Positions 38,477 through 47,719 of a DNA stretch of 64,000 nucleotides are shown one piece after another. Position 1 is the first letter of the stretch; every line of letters begins with the position of its first letter. Source of the DNA: Clostridiales bacterium PH28_bin88 (GTDB taxonomy: Bacteria; Bacillota; PH28-bin88); contig LAKY01000067.1 in NCBI GenBank assembly GCA_000987045.1, positions 1-64,000 of the forward strand. Reading direction: 5' to 3'. Made by a program: the position numbers and the translations under genes. The notes beneath the pieces are model-generated. The model was given only the letters and a program-made list of their open reading frames with translations. It did no database searches and had not been told where the DNA came from.

Positions 38477-40069
38477 GTGCAGGTCATTGCAGTACTTTTG
38501 CACTGTCTCCTGGGAACAGGGTTTGGTTAGTAAGGAGACGATGATGAAGAAGATAAACGCCACCGGGATCCAGTACATCTGGTGCCCGACAGGGATCAGG
38601 TTGGGCTTCTGGCTCAGGAAGAACCAGTGAGGGCTGCCCAGTGCATTCTTGGCGTAAAGCCAGGAAAAGAAGGTCAGCGGCAGGAATACCAGGATGGTGG
38701 AGAAAGCCGCCGCCTTGGTAGCCCGTGGCCACCAGATCCCCAGGATCATAGGTGCGCCGGTGGTTGCGATGATGGTAACGAAAGCCCAGCCGGAGAGGTC
38801 CAGTACCAGGGCAATAGGGTTGAAGGCGAAGACGGTGCCGATGATGATTATAATCACTGACCATACCCGCATGGATTTTACCGGGTTATCGATAGCCCAC
38901 TTGCTGCCGAACACCTTGCCCATCCAGTCGCGGCCAATCATCACGTTCAGCACCATCACCCAACCCGATGCGGTGGACATGGCGATGGCCAGACCGCCGG
39001 CCACCAGTAGACCGAGGAGCCACGGGTTATTCAATGCCTCCACCGCGGATACCATCGAGTAGTCGGTAACCGCCACACCACCGACATTGTACAACCCCTT
39101 GATTTTGCCCAGTAAGTCGACGGCGTTTTTGGCGCCCAGTTGGGTCATCAGCGGGTGCAGGGTTTCAATAACCATCCGGGCGGAGGTGCCGATAATGATC
39201 AGGCCCCAGTACATAGCACCGCCGATTAACGTGCACCATGCCACCGCCCGGCGGGCTGACTTCAGGTCCATGGCGGTAAAGAAGCGTACTACCGTGTAGG
39301 GCATGGTGGCGAAGCCGAAGTGCCACACGAAATAGAAGCTGACCATCCCTGTCCAGATTGACATGACCGGGTGAGAAGCCTTGCCTGGCACGGCCCCCGG
39401 CGCCAACCAGAAGTTGGGGTTATTGGCGTATACCGCGTCACCCAGCCCGGCAAACCCACCGAACTTGACCAGGATGGCCAGGGCGGCGGCCACAGCGGCT
39501 ACCGCCATCAGGATGCCCTGGAAGGCGGTGGCCCAGGTGGTGGAAACCATCCCGCCGAGGTATACGTAGAACAGCACCGCGATAGCGCCAATGATTACCG
39601 CATACTGGTAAGGGATCTTCAGGATTGCCATCATGAACAGGGCGGTGCCTACCAGGGACAGCACCACGTAAGCCCATCCCGATACCAGCACGGGCAGACC
39701 GGCGACGATCCGCATAGCCTTATCGCTTTCGTAACGGTCAGCGTAGTAATCGGTAAAAGAAATGGGTGCATACTTTCTCAGGGGAGCTGCCGTAAGCATG
39801 GAGGCCAGCGGCATCCCGCCGATGATACCGATGAGGGCCCACCAGAAGGGGTAGCCCATGATGAAGATAAAAGCCGGCAGTCCCAGGAAACTGGCGGGGC
39901 TGAGGTAGGTAGCCGCCAGGGCGGCGCCGTTAACAAAGGAGCCCACTTTGCGGCCGGCTACATAGTAATCCATGGGGTTTAAGGACGCTTTCCTGGTAAA
40001 ATAACCAATGCCGAATATAATGATGAAATATATAACCGCAGCGCCAACTACAATCGGGCTAGTTTGCAT
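38474..40069 (-). CDS. Sodium:solute symporter (SSS family), acetate permease-like
   Basis: A 531-residue membrane protein with about 13 helices of the SSS family. N-terminal DYYVAGRKVGSFVNGAALAATYLSPASFLG and MSTASGWVMVLNVMIGRDW resemble ActP-type monocarboxylate (acetate) carriers; the substrate is inferred. It overlaps by eleven bases the upstream small membrane protein gene (40059-40325). It lies at the 3' end of a minus-strand operon with two small membrane protein genes. Confidence 0.85.
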   Translation of the reverse strand: MQTSPIVVGAAVIYFIIIFGIGYFTRKASLNPMDYYVAGRKVGSFVNGAALAATYLSPASFLGLPAFIFIMGYPFWWALIGIIGGMPLASMLTAAPLRKYAPISFTDYYADRYESDKAMRIVAGLPVLVSGWAYVVLSLVGTALFMMAILKIPYQYAVIIGAIAVLFYVYLGGMVSTTWATAFQGILMAVAAVAAALAILVKFGGFAGLGDAVYANNPNFWLAPGAVPGKASHPVMSIWTGMVSFYFVWHFGFATMPYTVVRFFTAMDLKSARRAVAWCTLIGGAMYWGLIIIGTSARMVIETLHPLMTQLGAKNAVDLLGKIKGLYNVGGVAVTDYSMVSAVEALNNPWLLGLLVAGGLAIAMSTASGWVMVLNVMIGRDWMGKVFGSKWAIDNPVKSMRVWSVIIIIIGTVFAFNPIALVLDLSGWAFVTIIATTGAPMILGIWWPRATKAAAFSTILVFLPLTFFSWLYAKNALGSPHWFFLSQKPNLIPVGHQMYWIPVAFIFFIIVSLLTKPCSQETVQKYCNDLH

Positions 40070-40325
40070 CCTTGGTAACCCCCTTTTGAACCGTTAGTTT
40101 CTGTTCTTCAGCCTTTTCCGGGAAGTAGAACCAAAGAACGGCAATAGTCAAATTAACGATCAACATCATAAAAATATTCCCGTAATAGAACTGAGCGGGG
40201 GCGCCGAACAGTTTGGCCCCATAGACAAAACCCGGGACATTCATTTCAATGATCATAAACAAAAAGGTAAAACCGTAAAGAATAGCAATGCCTATCCAAA
40301 AAATTGGGTGCATCCCTTTGAACAA
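40059..40325 (-). CDS. Small membrane partner of the symporter
   Basis: An 88-residue protein with two membrane helices (about 9-29 and 49-69) and a charged C-terminal tail. Small two-helix proteins (DUF4212/DUF485 kind) regularly precede SSS carriers and are thought to be accessory subunits. The TTG at 40325 has AAGGAGG eight bases upstream; an ATG four codons later is an alternative. It overlaps the symporter start. Confidence 0.75.
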   Translation of the reverse strand: MFKGMHPIFWIGIAILYGFTFLFMIIEMNVPGFVYGAKLFGAPAQFYYGNIFMMLIVNLTIAVLWFYFPEKAEEQKLTVQKGVTKDAN

Positions 40326-40457
40326 AGGACCTTCCTCCTTTTTGCAAGATTGGGTCGATACACAAGATTAAGACAATAGACAATAGTCTGAAATTAAACC
40401 TCGCAATTCCCCCTTTCGTTTGGTATTATTCATGGGGTATTTGATCACCTTCCTTCC

Positions 40458-40718
40458 CTAAGTTTTCGGAGAGGGAGACTTAATAAATAACCGATAATGG
40501 AGTTCGGATAACCCCAGCATCGACGCCATAGGGACCGCCAGGCCGACGATCCCGCCCCATAAAATGTTGCGAGAAAGATCCAGGCCTGCAAGGTATAAAA
40601 GAAAATTGATACCTACCCCTAACAGGAAGTACGGGGTGTACAGTTTACTTTTTTTAAAGGCTTTCCGCCAGCCCTCCCGTTCCTCTTCAGTGGCGAATTC
40701 CAGGCTACGGGTCCCCAT
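40458..40718 (-). CDS. Two-helix membrane protein upstream of the symporter
   Basis: An 86-residue protein if started at ATG 40718, with two helices (about 30-46 and 53-71). I do not recognise a family. The frame is open further up, and AAAGGAGG lies eight bases before an in-frame ATC at 40787, whereas GGAGG is eleven bases before the ATG. A 109-residue product from a non-AUG start is therefore possible. First gene of the symporter operon. Confidence 0.6.
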   Translation of the reverse strand: MGTRSLEFATEEEREGWRKAFKKSKLYTPYFLLGVGINFLLYLAGLDLSRNILWGGIVGLAVPMASMLGLSELHYRLFIKSPSPKT

Positions 40719-40818
40719 CCGGTCTCTAACCTCCAGGGTATAACCCTTTTGCTCTTGCTTACTGACTTTTCTCGGTGGTTCTTTGATGTTACCCGCCTCC
40801 TTTCGTTTTTCCAGTACC

Positions 40819-40883
40819 TTGTTCCAATTACATCATAATATCCAGGGTGAGGTTATCATAGCCTATGTCGGTAATTGGAACAA
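40819..40883. promoter_or_regulatory. 13-bp perfect inverted repeat at the symporter promoter
   Basis: TTGTTCCAATTAC (40819-40831) and GTAATTGGAACAA (40871-40883) are perfect complements 39 bases apart. A minus-strand promoter, TTGTTC (40883-40878) and TATGAT (40860-40855) with a 17-base spacer, has its -35 box inside the right arm. The other arm lies in the early transcribed region. This looks like a paired operator for a repressor that may loop the promoter, or a transcript hairpin. Confidence 0.7.
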
Positions 40884-41053
40884 TATAATCTCTGGATGGG
40901 AGGAAACCGGGGGGGAACGGTTGCGGAAATCTTACAGTATGGTTAAAAACCGACCAGCTCGTCAGTCATGTGAAAGTATGTTACAAAAAGGTTTTTGCGG
41001 GGCTGCGGCGAAACTTACACAGGTATGTATTTCATAAGCGGGAGGGTACTAGC

Positions 41054-42091
41054 TTGGACAAGTGGATCGATTTACGCAGCGATACCGTTACCTGTCCCAC
41101 TGAGGCGATGCGTGAGGCCATGGGGCAGGCTGAGGTTGGAGACGATGTTTACGGCGAGGATGTAACGGTGAGCAGGCTGGAGGCGGTCGCCGCGGAAAAG
41201 ATGGGTAAGGAGGCTGGTTTGCTGGTTGCCAGCGGTACCATGGGTAACCTGGTGGCCTTGTTAACCCATACCCACCGTGGCGAAGAGGTGCTGGTAGAGG
41301 CGGAAGCCCACATTTATTATTATGAAGTGGGCGGAATGGCGGCGCTGGCTGGAGTAATGCCTAGGCTATTACGCAGTGAAAAAGGGGTGGTGACAACCGG
41401 TCACCTCCGAGAAGCGCTGAGACCTGCTGACCTGCACCTTCCCCGCACCACTCTGCTTTGCCTGGAAAACACCCATAACCGGGCCGGGGGAACCGTGGCT
41501 TCTGTCCAGCAGATGAGAGAGGTTACCAGCCTGGCCCGGGAGTACGGCCTGCGGGTTCACCTGGATGGCGCCAGGATTTTTAACGCTGCGGTAGCCCTGG
41601 GCGTACCGGCCAGTGAGCTGGCCAAGGAGGCCGACTCGGTGCAGTTTTGCCTGTCCAAAGGCCTTGCCGCTCCAGTGGGTTCCTTGCTGGTAGGTGACAA
41701 GGAGTGGATTGATCAAGCCCGCAAGTGGCGCAAAACGGTAGGTGGCGGGATGCGGCAGGCGGGGGTGATTGCCGCGGCCGGCCTGGTCGCCTTGGAGTCC
41801 ATGGTGGATCGCCTGGCGGAGGATCACCGCCTGGCCAGAGTGCTGGCCGAGGGCCTAGCCGGGATGCCGGGCATCTTGATAGACATGGGTACTGTTCAAA
41901 CCAATATTGTGGTGTTTGACGTTTCGGGTACCGGGATGGCTGCGCCCGCCTTTGTCACCGCCCTGAAAGAGCGCGGGGTAAAGTGCAATGCTTTCAGCCC
42001 GAACACAGTGCGCATGGTTACCCACAAGGACGTGGATGAGGGGGACATTCAACGCACCCTGGAGATCGTTCGGGAGATGCTTCGTTGTTAG
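41054..42091 (+). CDS. ltaE: Low-specificity threonine aldolase
   Basis: A 345-residue PLP enzyme that splits threonine to glycine and acetaldehyde. Signatures are IDLRSDTVTCPTEAMREAM, GDDVYGEDVTV, ENTHNRAGGTV, VHLDGARIFNAAVALG and the PLP-lysine segment SVQFCLSKGLAAPVGS. The TTG at 41054 is preceded by GGGAGGG; the frame runs further back to 40970 without a good site. It stands divergent from the symporter operon. Confidence 0.93.
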   Translation: MDKWIDLRSDTVTCPTEAMREAMGQAEVGDDVYGEDVTVSRLEAVAAEKMGKEAGLLVASGTMGNLVALLTHTHRGEEVLVEAEAHIYYYEVGGMAALAGVMPRLLRSEKGVVTTGHLREALRPADLHLPRTTLLCLENTHNRAGGTVASVQQMREVTSLAREYGLRVHLDGARIFNAAVALGVPASELAKEADSVQFCLSKGLAAPVGSLLVGDKEWIDQARKWRKTVGGGMRQAGVIAAAGLVALESMVDRLAEDHRLARVLAEGLAGMPGILIDMGTVQTNIVVFDVSGTGMAAPAFVTALKERGVKCNAFSPNTVRMVTHKDVDEGDIQRTLEIVREMLRC

Positions 42092-42237
42092 TGACTAGTG
42101 ACGGGTGACTAGTTTCTGGTGGTTGAATTGGGCTTAATGGCAGCTTCAAGGGCGGAGGTTAGCGTCGTGTTCCTTTGCCAAACAGGAAAGATGCAAGTAA
42201 AATCGAGGTTTCGATATCATAGCAGGAGGTGGCGTTT

Positions 42238-43542
42238 GTGGACCTGTTTGAGGCTCACCGGCAGGAGCAGTTGGCCAGGACCGCTCCTCTGGCCCTGCGG
42301 ATGCGCCCGCGGACGTTAGACGAGTTTGTGGGCCAGGAGGAGATTGTGGGCCATGGGAAGCTGCTCCGGCGGGCCATCGAGGCGGACCAGCTTTCTTCTC
42401 TAATTTTGTACGGGCCACCCGGTACCGGCAAGACCACCCTGGCCCGGATCATTGCCAACACCACCCGCGCTCACTTTCACCAGCTCAATGCCGTTACCGC
42501 CGGTATTGCCGACCTGCGCCAGGTGATCCAGGAAGCCCGGGAACGGATGGGCATGTACCAGCGGCGGACCATTCTCTTTATCGATGAGATTCACCGCTTC
42601 AATAAAGCCCAGCAGGATGCCTTGCTGCCGGCGGTGGAGGAGGGTACGGTGGTACTGATCGGGGCCACCACTGAAAATCCCTTCTTTGAGGTGAATACCG
42701 CTCTGGTTTCCCGCTCCCGCATCTTTCGTTTGCGATCCCTTAGCGACGGCGAGATACGCCTGCTCCTGGAGCGCGCCCTGGCCGATGGGGAGCGGGGTTT
42801 GGGCCATTTCAAGGTGGAGGTGACCCCGGAGGCCATGAATCACTGGGTGCTGGTGGCCGCCGGGGACGGCCGGTCAGCCCTCAATGCTCTGGAACTGGCG
42901 GTACTGACTACTGCTCCGGGTCCGGACGGAGTGCGCCGGATCACCCTGGAGGTGGCGGAAGACTCGATCCAGCGGCGGTGCGTGCTTTATGACAAGTCGG
43001 GCGACCAGCATTACGACGTTGTCTCCGCCTTTATCAAGAGCATGAGGGGGTCAGACCCGGATGCGACGCTGTACTGGCTTGCCCGGATGGTTTACGCCGG
43101 GGAAGATCCGGCCTTCATCGCCAGGCGGATCATGATCCACGCCGCCGAGGACGTGGGCTTGGCAGACCCTCAGGCGCTGCTGGTGGCGACTGCTGCCGCC
43201 CAGGCGGTGGAAAGGGTGGGTTTCCCTGAGGGGAGAATTATCCTGGCGGAAGCCGCCCTGTACGTAGCCCTGGCACCAAAAAGCAATGCGGTGGTCAAAG
43301 GGATTGATGGGGCCATGCATGCCGTGGAAAAAGGGGACACCGGACCGGTACCCGTCCATCTCCGGGATGCCAGTTACAAGGGTGCTAAGGCCCTGGGCCA
43401 CGGTGCGGGGTACAAGTACCCTCACGATTACCCCGGAGGTCGGGTACCACAACAGTATTTGCCGGACCCCATCACAGGCCGGAAATTTTACCACCCGTCA
43501 GGCTACGGTAAAGAAAAAAGCGAACAGAGCAAAAAAGAATAA
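42238..43542 (+). CDS. rarA: Replication-associated recombination protein A (RarA/MgsA)
   Basis: A 434-residue AAA+ ATPase related to clamp loaders, acting at stalled forks. Walker A is [11 protein letters not shown], Walker [12 protein letters not shown], sensor 1 GATTENP and the MgsA C-terminal tetramer domain includes the motif [19 protein letters not shown]. The GTG at 42238 has AGGAGG eight bases upstream; an upstream GTG overlaps that site. Confidence 0.95.
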   Translation: MDLFEAHRQEQLARTAPLALRMRPRTLDEFVGQEEIVGHGKLLRRAIEADQLSSLILYGPPGTGKTTLARIIANTTRAHFHQLNAVTAGIADLRQVIQEARERMGMYQRRTILFIDEIHRFNKAQQDALLPAVEEGTVVLIGATTENPFFEVNTALVSRSRIFRLRSLSDGEIRLLLERALADGERGLGHFKVEVTPEAMNHWVLVAAGDGRSALNALELAVLTTAPGPDGVRRITLEVAEDSIQRRCVLYDKSGDQHYDVVSAFIKSMRGSDPDATLYWLARMVYAGEDPAFIARRIMIHAAEDVGLADPQALLVATAAAQAVERVGFPEGRIILAEAALYVALAPKSNAVVKGIDGAMHAVEKGDTGPVPVHLRDASYKGAKALGHGAGYKYPHDYPGGRVPQQYLPDPITGRKFYHPSGYGKEKSEQSKKE

Positions 43543-43579
43543 AAATAAACCTGCTGCGGAATTATAAAAACCAGAGTAA

Positions 43580-43618
43580 AAAGCTCGGGTTTTTTTGTTG
43601 ACAATACCCGACAGCTTT
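43580..43618. promoter_or_regulatory. Inverted repeat flanking the iscR -35 box
   Basis: AAAGCTCGGGT (43579-43590 region) and ACCCGACAGCTTT (43606-43618) are inverted copies around the -35 element. It could be an IscR operator or a terminator relic of rarA. Confidence 0.4.
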
Positions 43619-43626
43619 GCTATGAT
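43598..43626 (+). promoter_or_regulatory. Promoter of iscR-iscS-iscU
   Basis: TTGACA and TATGAT with a 17-base spacer, 44 bases before the iscR start. Confidence 0.8.
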
Positions 43627-43669
43627 ATAAATACCGAGGGAATAGCTAGGAATTAGGAGGTGATGGGTA

Positions 43670-44122
43670 TTGAAACTATCCACTAAGGGAGAATATGGAT
43701 TGAGAGCCATGTTCGATCTGGCCCAGCACTTCGGGGAGGGCCCTATCTCCCTGAAGAGTGTGGCGGAACGGCAGGAAATATCCGAGCACTACTTGGAACA
43801 GTTGATTGCGGGCTTGAGAAAGGCCGGGCTGGTAAAAAGCGTGCGGGGCGCTCAAGGGGGCTATACCCTGGCCAGAGAACCAGCGGAAATCACCGTGGGA
43901 GATGTCATCCGCGTACTGGAAGGACCCATTGCACCCATGGACTGCGTAAGCGATGAAGAGACTGACCTCTGTTCACGGGCGGAGTTCTGTATCACCAGGA
44001 ATATTTGGGAGAAGGTACGGGACAGTATCAACGAGGTACTTGATTCCATTAATTTACAGGATATGTGTGACGAAGCCGAAAAGGTTAAACAGGGACAGGA
44101 GTACCTCATGTATTACATCTAA
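43670..44122 (+). CDS. iscR: Rrf2-family regulator, IscR-like
   Basis: A 150-residue Rrf2 repressor with the winged helix MKLSTKGEYGLRAMFDLA and VRGAQGGYTLARE. Three cysteines in the linker (DCVSDEETDLCSRAEFC) match the Fe-S ligands of IscR, so it probably senses cluster status. TTG start with AGGAGGTGA upstream. It heads an operon with cysteine desulfurase and scaffold genes, the usual IscR target. The CymR alternative is less likely because of the cysteines. Confidence 0.88.
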   Translation: MKLSTKGEYGLRAMFDLAQHFGEGPISLKSVAERQEISEHYLEQLIAGLRKAGLVKSVRGAQGGYTLAREPAEITVGDVIRVLEGPIAPMDCVSDEETDLCSRAEFCITRNIWEKVRDSINEVLDSINLQDMCDEAEKVKQGQEYLMYYI

Positions 44123-44160
44123 TAAGTGGTTTTAGGTGAAGGAAGGATGGAGTGGATAGG

Positions 44161-45360
44161 ATGAGGAAAGTATACCTGGATCACAGTGCCACCACACCGG
44201 TACATCCCGAAGTGGCTGATCTGATGATGCAGTACCTTACCAGCACATGGGGTAACCCTTCCAGCATCCACGCCTTTGGACGGGAAGCCCGGAAGGGTGT
44301 AGAGGAGGCCCGGGAGCGAGTGGCTGGTCTTATCGGTGCCAAGCCGGAAGAGATTTTCTTTACCAGCGGTGGTACCGAGGCCGATAACATGGCTGTCCTG
44401 GGGACAGCCTATGCCAAGCAAAAAAAGGGTAATCACATCATTGCCTCCAGTTTCGAACACCATGCTGTTCTGGATCCCTGCAAGTTTTTAGAGAAACAGG
44501 GGTACAGGGTCACCTTTCTTCCGGTGACACCGGAAGGCCTGGTACGGGTGGAGGACGTGGAAGCAGCTATTACCGACCAGACAATTTTGATCACCATTAT
44601 GCACGTCAATAACGAGGTGGGTACCATTCAGCCCATCGAAGAGATCGGTCGACTGGCTAAAACCAGGGGGATTACCTTCCATACGGACGCTGTCCAGAGC
44701 GCAGGTAAGATCCCTGTGGATGTGAATGCCTTGCAGGTTGACCTGATGACTGTATCGGCTCACAAGATTTACGGACCGAAAGGAATTGGGTGCCTGTACG
44801 TTCGAAAGGGTACCCGCCTGGAACCTATTACCCACGGCGGGGGACAGGAAAGAAAGCGGCGGCCGGGGACGGAAAACGTTCCCGGTATGGTTGGCTTCGG
44901 CAAGGCCGCGGAACTGGCCGCCCGGGAACTGGATTCTGAAAGCGCCAGGTTGACGGTCCTGCGTGACAAACTGATCGACGGCCTGATGAACCGCGTAGAT
45001 CATGTGCGCCTGAACGGCCACCGCACCAAGCGCATACCTACCAACGTGAACGTCAGTATCGAATTTGTCGAAGGTGAGTCTATACTGCTCAGTATGGATA
45101 TGCATGGTATCGGTGCTTCCAGTGGTTCTGCCTGTACATCCGGCTCCCTGGACCCGTCCCATGTTTTGTTGGCCATGGGTATTCCTTACGAGGTGGCCCA
45201 TGGCTCGCTTCGCATGACTCTTGGACGCGATAATACGGAGGAAGACGTTAAATATGTGTTAGAGGTCTTGCCAGGAATTATTGAACGGCTGCGGGCCATG
45301 TCGCCCTTAGCTCAGCAAAAGACTGCACCGGTGGGGAAGGAGTGTTGTACAAGTGTATAG
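44161..45360 (+). CDS. iscS: Cysteine desulfurase (NifS/IscS)
   Basis: A 399-residue PLP enzyme that takes sulfur from cysteine for Fe-S clusters and tRNA thiolation. VYLDHSATTPVHPEV is the N-terminal signature, SAHKIYGPKG holds the PLP lysine, and the mobile-loop cysteine is in GSACTSGSLDPSHVL. It is followed by an eight-base overlap with iscU. The ATG at 44161 begins the conserved part; the GTG nine bases earlier is an alternative. Confidence 0.96.
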   Translation: MRKVYLDHSATTPVHPEVADLMMQYLTSTWGNPSSIHAFGREARKGVEEARERVAGLIGAKPEEIFFTSGGTEADNMAVLGTAYAKQKKGNHIIASSFEHHAVLDPCKFLEKQGYRVTFLPVTPEGLVRVEDVEAAITDQTILITIMHVNNEVGTIQPIEEIGRLAKTRGITFHTDAVQSAGKIPVDVNALQVDLMTVSAHKIYGPKGIGCLYVRKGTRLEPITHGGGQERKRRPGTENVPGMVGFGKAAELAARELDSESARLTVLRDKLIDGLMNRVDHVRLNGHRTKRIPTNVNVSIEFVEGESILLSMDMHGIGASSGSACTSGSLDPSHVLLAMGIPYEVAHGSLRMTLGRDNTEEDVKYVLEVLPGIIERLRAMSPLAQQKTAPVGKECCTSV

Positions 45361-45727
45361 CGAAAAGGTAATGGATCACTTTTCTAACCCCCGCAACGTA
45401 GGGGAGATCGCCGAAGCTGACGGGATCGGGGAGGTGGGCAACGCCGTCTGCGGCGATATCATGCGCATTTACATCCAGGTTGATGGTAATGTAATAAAGG
45501 ATGTGAAATTCAAAACCTTTGGCTGTGGTGCCGCCATCGCTACCAGTTCCATGGTAACCGAAATGGTGAAGGGTAAAACCATCGATGAAGCCCTGCGGAT
45601 CACCAACAAGGCGGTGGCGGAAGCCCTGGACGGGCTTCCGCCCCAGAAAATGCACTGCTCCAACCTGGCTGCGGACGCGTTGCACAAGGCTATTGAGGAC
45701 TTTCAGAGCAAGCGCAAAGCCTCCTAG
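45353..45727 (+). CDS. iscU: Fe-S cluster scaffold IscU/NifU N-terminal type
   Basis: A 124-residue scaffold with the three cluster-binding cysteines in NAVCGDIM, TFGCGAAIA and MHCSNLAADAL and the conserved aspartate in CGD. It receives sulfur from the adjacent desulfurase. GTG start overlapping the iscS end. Confidence 0.96.
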   Translation: MYSEKVMDHFSNPRNVGEIAEADGIGEVGNAVCGDIMRIYIQVDGNVIKDVKFKTFGCGAAIATSSMVTEMVKGKTIDEALRITNKAVAEALDGLPPQKMHCSNLAADALHKAIEDFQSKRKAS

Positions 45728-45820
45728 TTCAGTCGTCAGTCGTCGGAAAACAGGAGTCGGGAGAAGAATGCGCCAAGTTTACCACGGCCTTGCGATAACT
45801 TAAAGGTTTAGGTGTGATAA

Positions 45821-46918
45821 ATGGGCGAACAGAAAACTGTTTTGGTCGCTATGAGCGGTGGGGTGGATAGTTCCATCACCGCCGCTTTACTTAAAAAAGA
45901 GGGCCATCACGTAATCGGGGTAACCATGCAGATCTGGCCGGCCGATGCGCCGGCCCCTGCAGGGGACACGGGGTGTTGCTCCCTGGCGGCGGTGGACGAT
46001 GCTCGCCGGGTAGCCAACAAGCTGGATATTCCCTATTACGTCATGAACTTCCGGGACTACTTTGCGGAAAAGGTAATCGACTACTTTACGGCGGAGTACA
46101 TGGCAGGGCGTACCCCCAATCCCTGTATTGCCTGCAACCGCTACGTAAAGTTTGAGGCACTGCTGCACAAGGCGCTGGCCATCGGTGCGGACTGCATCGC
46201 CACCGGCCATTACGCCAGGATCGGTTTTGATGCCGGCCGGGGGCGTTGGACCATGCGCAAGGCGGTTGACCGGAACAAAGACCAGACCTATGTGCTTTAT
46301 GGATTCACCCAGGAACAGTTAGCCCGCACCTTGATGCCCCTGGGCGACTATACCAAGCCCCAAGTGAGGCAACTGGCCGCTGACCTGGGGTTGGCGGTGG
46401 CGGAAAAGCCGGAAAGCCAGGAGATCTGTTTCGTCCCTGACGATGACTACCGCGGGTTTCTAAGGGAAAGGGTGGGTGATCAAATCCACCCCGGGCCGTT
46501 TCTGGACCTCCGCGGTCAGGTCGTGGGCCGCCACCAAGGCATCGCCTACTACACTATCGGACAGCGACGGGGCCTGGGGCTGGCCCTAGGTTACCCCGCC
46601 TACGTGGTGGAAATCGACCCTGAGCGTAACGCGGTCATCGTGGGGCCCGGACATGCCCTCCTGCGGGAAGGACTGATCGCCCGGGAAAACAACTTCATCT
46701 TGATTGACCGGCTTGACGCTCCTGTGGAGGTACAAGCCAAGATCCGCTATAAGGCCGACGAAGCGCCCGCCACCCTTTTGCCGCAGCCCGACGGCAGGGT
46801 GGAGGTGCGATTCCATGCTCCCCAGCGGGCCATCACTCCCGGACAGGCGGTGGTGTACTACCAGGAAGACATGGTGGTGGGCGGTGGGGTTATCGATGCA
46901 TCCTTATCCGTTTTATAA
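45821..46918 (+). CDS. mnmA: tRNA-specific 2-thiouridylase MnmA
   Basis: A 365-residue enzyme that thiolates U34 of Lys, Glu and Gln tRNAs. It has the PP-loop AMSGGVDSSI, the first catalytic cysteine in NPCIACN, the second in ESQEICFVPDDDY, and TIGQRRGL in the C-terminal domain. It takes sulfur from the desulfurase encoded upstream. The 93-base spacer from iscU has short CAGTCGT repeats. Confidence 0.97.
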   Translation: MGEQKTVLVAMSGGVDSSITAALLKKEGHHVIGVTMQIWPADAPAPAGDTGCCSLAAVDDARRVANKLDIPYYVMNFRDYFAEKVIDYFTAEYMAGRTPNPCIACNRYVKFEALLHKALAIGADCIATGHYARIGFDAGRGRWTMRKAVDRNKDQTYVLYGFTQEQLARTLMPLGDYTKPQVRQLAADLGLAVAEKPESQEICFVPDDDYRGFLRERVGDQIHPGPFLDLRGQVVGRHQGIAYYTIGQRRGLGLALGYPAYVVEIDPERNAVIVGPGHALLREGLIARENNFILIDRLDAPVEVQAKIRYKADEAPATLLPQPDGRVEVRFHAPQRAITPGQAVVYYQEDMVVGGGVIDASLSVL

Positions 46919-46923
46919 TGTCA

Positions 46924-46981
46924 TTGACACCGGCGGAAAAAGCGTGTAATCTGGAATTGCTGATGAATGAATAATCACTCA
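46924..46981 (+). promoter_or_regulatory. Promoter and FadR-like operator of the TetR gene
   Basis: TTGACA and TAATCT with a 17-base spacer (46924-46952). Twelve bases on, TGAATGA-ATAA-TCACTCA (46964-46981) is a near-perfect dyad of the kind bound by FadR/YsiA regulators of fatty acid degradation, where TGAATGA is the half-site. This suggests autorepression. Confidence 0.65.
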
Positions 46982-47007
46982 TACTACGGAATGGTGGAAA
47001 AAATTTT

Positions 47008-47607
47008 ATGGTAAAAAGGACCGGGGAAAAATACGACGCCATCATTGATGCTGCTGTCAGGGTTTTTGCCGAAACCGGGTACCACAGGGCACAGGTCTCC
47101 AGGATTGCCAGAGAGGCCGGCGTGGCTGACGGCACCGTTTACCTGTACTTCGAAAGTAAAGAGGACATCCTCATATCGCTTTTCCAAACTAAGATGGGTG
47201 AGTTTATCGAGACCATCCGCTCAGAAATCGAGGGTCTGGAGGATGTGGGAGAGAAGCTGTCCCGGGTAGTCAGCGGCCACTTTCGCCAGTTAGGCAATCA
47301 TCGCGAACTTGCGATGGTGACCCAGATCGAACTCCGCCAGGCTGACCCCGGCATAGCTCAGGGCATCTCGCAACCGATGAAGCAATACTTCGAGCTAATA
47401 GAGGACCTGGTGAGGGAAGGACAGGTGAAGGGCCAGGTTCCGGCGGACGTGGACGCGAGACTGGCGAGGAAGATGATCTTCGGTACCATGGATGAAGTAG
47501 TGACCTCCTGGGTCATGTCCAGCAGGATATATGCTCTGGAGGGATTGTCCGAGCCTGTTTTCCGGTTATTAGCCAGGGGCCTGTTGCAGGCGAAGACAGG
47601 AGAATAA
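47008..47607 (+). CDS. TetR/AcrR-family regulator, FadR-like
   Basis: A 199-residue TetR regulator with a standard N-terminal helix-turn-helix (ARVFAETGYHRAQVSRIAREAG-like, then VADGTVYLYFESKEDIL) and a C-terminal ligand domain. Sequence and operator resemble the YsiA/FadR group that senses long-chain acyl-CoA. No fatty acid degradation genes are nearby, so other targets would be elsewhere. ATG at 47008; a terminator follows. Confidence 0.85.
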   Translation: MVKRTGEKYDAIIDAAVRVFAETGYHRAQVSRIAREAGVADGTVYLYFESKEDILISLFQTKMGEFIETIRSEIEGLEDVGEKLSRVVSGHFRQLGNHRELAMVTQIELRQADPGIAQGISQPMKQYFELIEDLVREGQVKGQVPADVDARLARKMIFGTMDEVVTSWVMSSRIYALEGLSEPVFRLLARGLLQAKTGE

Positions 47608-47633
47608 TAAAAGTTTCTGTCAACGATATAAAG

Positions 47634-47660
47634 ATGCGTACTGTAGCGTACGCATTTTTT
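47634..47660 (+). terminator. Terminator after the TetR gene
   Basis: ATGCGTAC/GTACGCAT, an 8-bp stem with loop TGTAGC, followed by a run of six T. Confidence 0.88.
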
Positions 47661-47719
47661 CTTTTCGTCATGGCAATAATAGAGTACAAACCCTTACCAA
47701 TCTTGGGGAGGCAGCATGT

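Noticed and set aside
41369-41827. Long antisense frames over ltaE and many other genes
   Set aside because: They are shadows of strongly coding plus-strand genes, with poor composition and no ribosome sites.
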